DNA of 41,164 nucleotides. Origin: a virus. Below the pieces are notes generated by a model. It saw only the letters and a program-made list of their open reading frames with translations, did no database searches and had not been told where the DNA came from. Location: the IMG/VR virus record IMGVR_UViG_3300024999_000205, positions 1 to 41,164 of that record. One strand, 5' to 3'. The stretch's first letter is position 1, and every line of letters begins with the position of its first letter. Shown here in pieces: positions 36,380-41,164 of the stretch. The position numbers and the translations under genes are program-made.

Positions 36380-38872
36380 GTGGAAATTTTCAGACTTTTC
36401 GGAAGCGTCCTTTTAAAAGGTGGAGACGAGACTGAGAAACAGCTTGATAGTATAGATAAAAAAGGTCAGTTAACAGGCCTCTCGTTAGAGAAGCTTGGCG
36501 GTAAACTGCTCAAGGCGGGGGCTGTTGTCTCAGTGGGACTGACAGTGCCACTGGTGGCGCTCGGTAAGGGCATGCTTGAGATAGGCATGGCTGCTGTAGA
36601 GTCGGAAAACCTTTTTAGCGTCAGTTTGGGAATGATGGCAGACAAGGGGAGAAAGTGGTCAGAAAACCTCAGAGACACTCTTGGGCTGAACGAATATGAG
36701 CTTCGTAAAAACGTTGGTTCTATGGATGCCATGCTAAAGTCGATGGGTTTAGGGGAAACAGCAGCATATGATATGGCATCGGGGCTAACACAGCTATCCT
36801 ATGACATGGCCTCTTTCTATAACCTAAAACCGGAAGAAGCCTTTGCGAAGCTTCAAGCCGGTATAAGCGGCGAAGCAGAGCCGCTTAAACGCTTGGGTAT
36901 TTTAATCAACGACACTACTATAGAAACTTATGCGATGACTAAAGGCATTGTTGCTCAGGGTGAAGAAATGACGGAGCAGCAAAAAGTATTGGCGAGGTTT
37001 GGGGTCATAATGGAGCAGACGAAGCTCGCGCAGGGGGACCTCGCCAGGACAATAGACAGCCCTACGAATAGACTGAGGATCCAGCAGGAGCAATGGAAAC
37101 AAATACAGGTTGATCTAGGCATGAAGATTATCCCGATATTTTCAAAGGTTCTTGGTGTAGTCAACGATGTTACCGGCTTTTTAGGTAGATTAACTGAAAA
37201 GCAACTCGATTTTATCGTAAAAACAGGATTGGTGGCTGCAGGGGTAGGACCTCTTATTACGATAATAGGCGGCTTAACATCAGCTGTGGGATTCTTGTCA
37301 GCTGCCTTTGCATTTCTTGCTGCAAACCCTGTTGTTTTGGTTCTGGCCGCAGTTGCAGCTGCTGTGGGTGGGATCATTTTTCTCGTAAATAGAGCAAATT
37401 CAACGATAGATGAAATGTCCAAAGGTCTGGTTGAAGCCATAGAGCTTGACAGGGATGCATCCCTTAAAGCCTCGGAAGAGAAATATCAAGCTTTGTACAA
37501 CACCAAGCAGAAAGAGCTTGAAATGGCAGTAAATGCTTCCAATAAAAGCATTGAACTGCTTGATAAAGAGTACGAGGCGGCTGTTGATGGTGCCGAAAAA
37601 AAAGAAAAAGCGCTTATCGCGGGCATTCAAAAACGCAAGGAAGCTGCGGATAAAGAATACAATGACAACATCGCAAGGATCAGAGATGAGTACGGCGTTT
37701 TTGAAGAAAAGACAAACAGTAAGACAGACATCGCGCGGGAAGGCTATGACAAAGAAGTCGAGTTTGCTACCGATGCATATAATGAAAAAATAGCCCTTCT
37801 TGATGCAGAATACGCGGCGCAGCTTAGAAACATTGATGCTGAGAAAAACGAGAAAATTAGAGCTCTGCAGGATCAGATTTTCGCCATAGACACTAAAACC
37901 AAAGAAGAAAACAGGTTGATCCGGGAGCAGAAAGACATTGAAAAACAGCTGGCCCTTGAAGCAAAGATAGCGGCCGCTACTGACGCTGAAGAACGCAGGG
38001 CGCTTCAGAATGAATTACAGGCCTTCCTCATCGGTATAGCAAGGGAAAAAATCCTCGAACAGAGAGAAGCAGAGAAATCTGCGCTGGCCGAAAAGATAGA
38101 AGAAGAGAAAAAAGCGGCAGAAACCAAAAAAGAGGTTGCCAAAACCGAGCTAGAAAAGCAAAAAGAGCTTCTTGAGGCGAGCCTTAATAATGAAAAGGAA
38201 ATCCTTAAAAAGAAGCTTGATGAAAACATTCGAGTCATTCAAGAAGAAAGAGTTAAAAAAGAAGAGGCTGAAAAAGCAAAATATGAAGCGGCAAAAGCCG
38301 CGCTTGATAAAGAGTCAGAGGCAATGGACGGATGGCTCGAAAATTATAAGGTTAAGCTTGCGGAAGAGGTAGAGGCAAAGAAAAAAGCTGAATCTGAAAA
38401 ACTGCAGGCTGTAAAAGACCGTATGGCAGAAGAGCAGATGATTATCCAGCTCCAGGCAGAAGAAGAGAAGAAGCGGATTGCGGAAGAGGCAGCTAGAAAA
38501 GCCGAAGAAGCAAGGAAAAAGGTAGCAGACGGGCTAACCTTCGCTGACAAATATCTTCCTGCACTGAAGGACGGAAGACTCCTGCCGGGGCTGCCCACAT
38601 TTGATGAGATGTTCCCCGATATGTACAGTGACATTCCGGGTATGGCTACCGGGGGGAATGTACAACGCAGTGGTGCGGCTATTATAGGAGAGAATGGTCC
38701 TGAACTTCTTGACTTTCCAAGGGGTGCCAGGGTTACTCCGCTGGATAAGGCTTCGGGCGGTGTCGTTGTAAATCTTTATTATCCTACGCTGCTTAACAGG
38801 CAGGCTATAGAAGAGATCGGCGAGCAGCTTGTGAGTGTTATAAGAACAAATACCGGATTGAGGACGGTGTAA
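36380..38872 (+). CDS. Tape measure protein (830 aa)
   Basis: GTG start; the first residues EIFRLFGSVLLKGGDETEKQ are typical for this family in Firmicute phages. There are two hydrophobic segments around 290-335 (VGPLITIIGGLTSAVGFLSA and VLVLAAVAAAVGGIIFLV). A long charged coiled-coil region (about 365-725) is very rich in K, E and A. The C-terminus has ATGGNVQRSGAAIIGENGPE, a conserved tape-measure ending. Length determines tail length; 830 residues implies a tail of roughly 120 nm by the usual 1.5 A per residue rule. It guides tail polymerisation and leads DNA ejection. Confidence 0.92.
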   Translation: MEIFRLFGSVLLKGGDETEKQLDSIDKKGQLTGLSLEKLGGKLLKAGAVVSVGLTVPLVALGKGMLEIGMAAVESENLFSVSLGMMADKGRKWSENLRDTLGLNEYELRKNVGSMDAMLKSMGLGETAAYDMASGLTQLSYDMASFYNLKPEEAFAKLQAGISGEAEPLKRLGILINDTTIETYAMTKGIVAQGEEMTEQQKVLARFGVIMEQTKLAQGDLARTIDSPTNRLRIQQEQWKQIQVDLGMKIIPIFSKVLGVVNDVTGFLGRLTEKQLDFIVKTGLVAAGVGPLITIIGGLTSAVGFLSAAFAFLAANPVVLVLAAVAAAVGGIIFLVNRANSTIDEMSKGLVEAIELDRDASLKASEEKYQALYNTKQKELEMAVNASNKSIELLDKEYEAAVDGAEKKEKALIAGIQKRKEAADKEYNDNIARIRDEYGVFEEKTNSKTDIAREGYDKEVEFATDAYNEKIALLDAEYAAQLRNIDAEKNEKIRALQDQIFAIDTKTKEENRLIREQKDIEKQLALEAKIAAATDAEERRALQNELQAFLIGIAREKILEQREAEKSALAEKIEEEKKAAETKKEVAKTELEKQKELLEASLNNEKEILKKKLDENIRVIQEERVKKEEAEKAKYEAAKAALDKESEAMDGWLENYKVKLAEEVEAKKKAESEKLQAVKDRMAEEQMIIQLQAEEEKKRIAEEAARKAEEARKKVADGLTFADKYLPALKDGRLLPGLPTFDEMFPDMYSDIPGMATGGNVQRSGAAIIGENGPELLDFPRGARVTPLDKASGGVVVNLYYPTLLNRQAIEEIGEQLVSVIRTNTGLRTV

Positions 38873-38875
38873 ACA

Positions 38876-40660
38876 ATGATCACAATATCTGGTAACGAAG
38901 TACCAATAGTAAAAAATAGCTTACGTATCAGGGGTGTAGTCGAGGAAAGATCCATAGCTTCCTTTGGTGTTGGTAATTCTTCCAGTGAGTATATTAAAGG
39001 ACAGCCCGTGCTTATTTACGATGATGATTCCGATTTAATATATGCTGGGGTAGTTGAACAATCCCAAAAAATAAGAGCTGGGGCATCGTTTATACACGAT
39101 ATTACCTGCTTAGATTGGCATTACCTTACCGACAAAAGGATCATTGCAAAATCATATGAGGCGGAGCTTGCCGGGTATATCGTATCCGATATAATTACAA
39201 GTTACCTTGCTGCCGAGGGTATTACTGTCGGGGAGATACAGGACGGCCCTGTAATCGCAGAGGCTGTATTCAACTACATTTATATTACCCAGGCGCTGGA
39301 TAGCCTGGCTGAGAAAACAGGATTCACCTGGTATATTGACGAGGCCAAGGCCTTGTATTTTATTGACCGGTCAACGAATGCAGCCCCATTCACGCTGACT
39401 GAATCTGACTGTGAAAAAGGATCTATAAGCGTTGAGAAAGGGAATCCTAAATACCGTAACAGGCAATACATCAAAGGTGTACGGGATATTACAGATCCGT
39501 ATTCCGAGAAGCATCTCGGCGATGGTAAGGCACGATCATGGACAGTACCTTTCCCGATTGCTAAAGAGCCTACAATAAAAATAAACGGTACTGCTGTAGC
39601 TGCTGCAGATATCGGAATTCGAGGTATAGAAACTGAGAAAAAGTACTACTGGTCAAAGAATGACAAGATAGTAAATCAAGATGCAGCTGAGACAGTACTC
39701 TCCTCCAGTGATGAGATTGAGATCATATCGGAGGGGTATTTTGATATAGTGGCATTAACTTATAATCCGGATGCTATCGATGCCCTTAAATTGATCGAGG
39801 GGGCGGGTACAGGGTATGTGGAGGCTGTAGATGATGAACCGGCCACAACTACCAGGGACTCAGCTTTCCAGATTGCAAATCAGCGCTTAGAGAAGTATGG
39901 CACGATAGACCATAGAATTAAGGCTAAAACTACACGTAAAGGGCTTAAACCTGGGCAGCTGCTTCCGGTTAGTTTTACTGATTACGGTGTATCCGTCAAT
40001 GCTCTGATTGAGTCTGTTGTTATTGAGCGCATAGATAATATCTACTATTATAATATCACTGCTGTTGAGGGTCCGGTATACGGTTCCTGGGCAAAGCTAT
40101 TTTATAAGATTGCCACCAGCCGGCTAGACTTCACAATTCGGGAGAATATCGGTGAGGATGAGATGCTCACATTACTGCAGACATTCTCCAAAACATGGAT
40201 CGAGGCAACAAGCAACAACATATTCAAAGAAATATATGCAGCTGACACGCTGTTTCCTTCGGATACTTTATTCCCTATGTTTGAGACCGAGGATAGAGTA
40301 AAATACCTTGAGCTGCTTGACGGTACTGACCAGGTTATTATCCGGAAGCCTATAACAAAGCAGACCGGCGCAGACACAGACGAGATAGAGTCTATAGTCA
40401 TGCTGTTGTCATTTGAAGCTAATGTTACGATCGCTAAAGTAAGATGGTACGGCGGTACATTTGCAACCACTACAAACGGCTCAGGTATACTGGTAGATGA
40501 GCAGGTTTATGCACATGAGAAGACACAGTTTGAAGTCATACAGATGGCAAAAACAGATACGCGTAACTTCGTACCAATGACGGGCACAAAGGCGCTTACC
40601 GTAGCATATTGGCAGGGCGTAGATGATGACGTGGAAGCATACCTTGCACATTCGGCGTAG
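38876..40660 (+). CDS. Baseplate hub / tail tip protein (594 aa)
   Basis: Starts three bases after the tape measure stop. N-terminal half: ITISGNEVPIVKNSLRIRGV, GQPVLIYDDDSDLIYAGVVE, HDITCLDWHYLTDKRIIAKS and a hub domain with DSLAEKTGFTWYIDEAKALY. The later part has YGTIDHRIKAKTTRKGLKPG, LPVSFTDYGV, and a beta-rich C-terminus. This is like Tal/gp27-type tail-tip proteins that cap the tube. No separate distal tail (Dit) gene is seen before it. The fibre gene follows 12 bases later. Confidence 0.8.
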   Translation: MITISGNEVPIVKNSLRIRGVVEERSIASFGVGNSSSEYIKGQPVLIYDDDSDLIYAGVVEQSQKIRAGASFIHDITCLDWHYLTDKRIIAKSYEAELAGYIVSDIITSYLAAEGITVGEIQDGPVIAEAVFNYIYITQALDSLAEKTGFTWYIDEAKALYFIDRSTNAAPFTLTESDCEKGSISVEKGNPKYRNRQYIKGVRDITDPYSEKHLGDGKARSWTVPFPIAKEPTIKINGTAVAAADIGIRGIETEKKYYWSKNDKIVNQDAAETVLSSSDEIEIISEGYFDIVALTYNPDAIDALKLIEGAGTGYVEAVDDEPATTTRDSAFQIANQRLEKYGTIDHRIKAKTTRKGLKPGQLLPVSFTDYGVSVNALIESVVIERIDNIYYYNITAVEGPVYGSWAKLFYKIATSRLDFTIRENIGEDEMLTLLQTFSKTWIEATSNNIFKEIYAADTLFPSDTLFPMFETEDRVKYLELLDGTDQVIIRKPITKQTGADTDEIESIVMLLSFEANVTIAKVRWYGGTFATTTNGSGILVDEQVYAHEKTQFEVIQMAKTDTRNFVPMTGTKALTVAYWQGVDDDVEAYLAHSA

Positions 40661-40672
40661 GAGGGGTTAATA

Positions 40673-41164
40673 TTGGCTACCTGGACAGAGGAAACACCTA
40701 TAAGTGTAACAAATTTAAATGACCTTGAAGATAGAATTGCTACAGCCGATGCAGCTGTGGTTGCTGGTAAGGCTGCTGTAGCTGCCGCCATAACTGCCAT
40801 GGGGCAGGCTGCGGATGGCAGCGAAACATATGCTCAGTTAGCCGGGCACATAGCAGATATTTCAGACGATGCAACAGCTGCTGTAGGGGATGTACTTAAT
40901 ACAAAGACCTTTTATCAGGGTGGCAATAAAAAAACTGGTACAATGCCAAATAGGGGTAGCGTGGGCACTCAAAATCTTACCACAGAAGGTCAAGAGTACA
41001 CAATAGCAGCAGGATATCACAATGGGCTGGGAAAAGTAAAGGCAGTAATAACAAATCTTATAGCAAGTGTCTTAAAGCATGGAGCAGTAGTAGGTGGAAT
41101 TACCGGCAATTATGACACAGAGGCATCAGTACCAATAACGGCGGCTACCGTACTTACTGGTACT
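40673..41164 (+). CDS. Tail fibre / receptor-binding protein, N-terminal part
   Basis: TTG start after GGAGGGG, reading MATWTEETPISVTNLNDLED, a typical fibre N-terminus that docks on the tail tip. Then come an Ala-rich helix (AAVVAGKAAVAAAITAMGQA), a helical repeat, and the first KTGTMPNRG unit. The frame runs off the window end and continues at base 2 through the 126-base overlap to the stop at 928. The last four bases (tact) differ from the left copy after the overlap. Confidence 0.85.
   Translation, partial: MATWTEETPISVTNLNDLEDRIATADAAVVAGKAAVAAAITAMGQAADGSETYAQLAGHIADISDDATAAVGDVLNTKTFYQGGNKKTGTMPNRGSVGTQNLTTEGQEYTIAAGYHNGLGKVKAVITNLIASVLKHGAVVGGITGNYDTEASVPITAATVLTGT
41035..41160. repeat. 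Terminal direct repeat, right copy
   Basis: Identical to bases 1-126. The identity stops four bases before the window end, where GGTACT replaces GGCAAA. Confidence 0.95.

Noticed and set aside
1-41164. Diversity-generating retroelement for fibre variation
   Set aside because: No reverse transcriptase gene and no template/variable repeat pair were found.

Overview
This window is a complete or near-complete temperate siphovirus genome of about 41.0 kb. The first 126 bases recur exactly at 41035-41160, and the tail-fibre gene that starts at 40673 continues in frame through that overlap to its stop at 928. The map therefore closes into a circle of about 41,034 bp that was cut inside the tail-fibre gene. 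Strong purine-rich ribosome sites, frequent TTG/GTG starts, a GAAC-N4-GTTC LexA box and the protein types (SPP1-type portal and gp7, DUF2800/DUF2815, VapE, XkdX-like, DUF1906 endolysin) point to a phage of a Gram-positive host, most likely a clostridium. No rRNA, tRNA or CRISPR was seen.

Layout in map order. (1) 1-3.3 kb: end of the tail fibre, two small tail genes, a membrane protein, a two-domain endolysin and a holin-like protein, closed by a bidirectional terminator. (2) 3.3-6.7 kb: lysogeny region. It has a minus-strand zinc-ribbon membrane protein, a small HTH gene, a 53-aa gene behind a LexA-boxed promoter, a large serine integrase co-transcribed with a short HTH repressor, three matching operators, and a Cro-like gene. 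(3) 6.7-11 kb: early small genes, an ORF6N gene broken by a templated insertion, and the DUF2800 nuclease and DUF2815 protein. (4) 11-23 kb: DNA metabolism. It has a family A polymerase, a C5 methyltransferase, an SNF2-like helicase, a beta-class methyltransferase, a DUF4406 protein, a lone ClpX-type zinc finger, a VapE primase-helicase, an iteron-rich candidate origin, a VRR-NUC nuclease, a second SNF2 helicase and a two-HTH putative late activator. (5) 23-33 kb: packaging and head, interrupted at 27.5-28.2 kb by a three-gene minus-strand cassette with its own promoter. A head fibre of exact ten-residue repeats follows the capsid gene. (6) 33.2-41.1 kb: connectors, tail tube, tail chaperones made by -1 frameshifting, tape measure, baseplate hub and tail fibre.

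How it seems to work. In the lysogen the repressor and integrase come from one autoregulated promoter. The repressor lacks a peptidase domain, so it should not cleave itself after DNA damage. Instead a LexA box sits on the promoter of the 53-aa gene beside the integrase, making that product a candidate excision factor or antirepressor. Lytic transcription from the Cro promoter makes the replication and modification genes and then a two-HTH protein. That protein may switch on late promoters, three or four of which share a TTGCA box exactly 20 nt from a TA-rich -10 box. All functions are inferred by eye and from memory of protein families; no database search was run.
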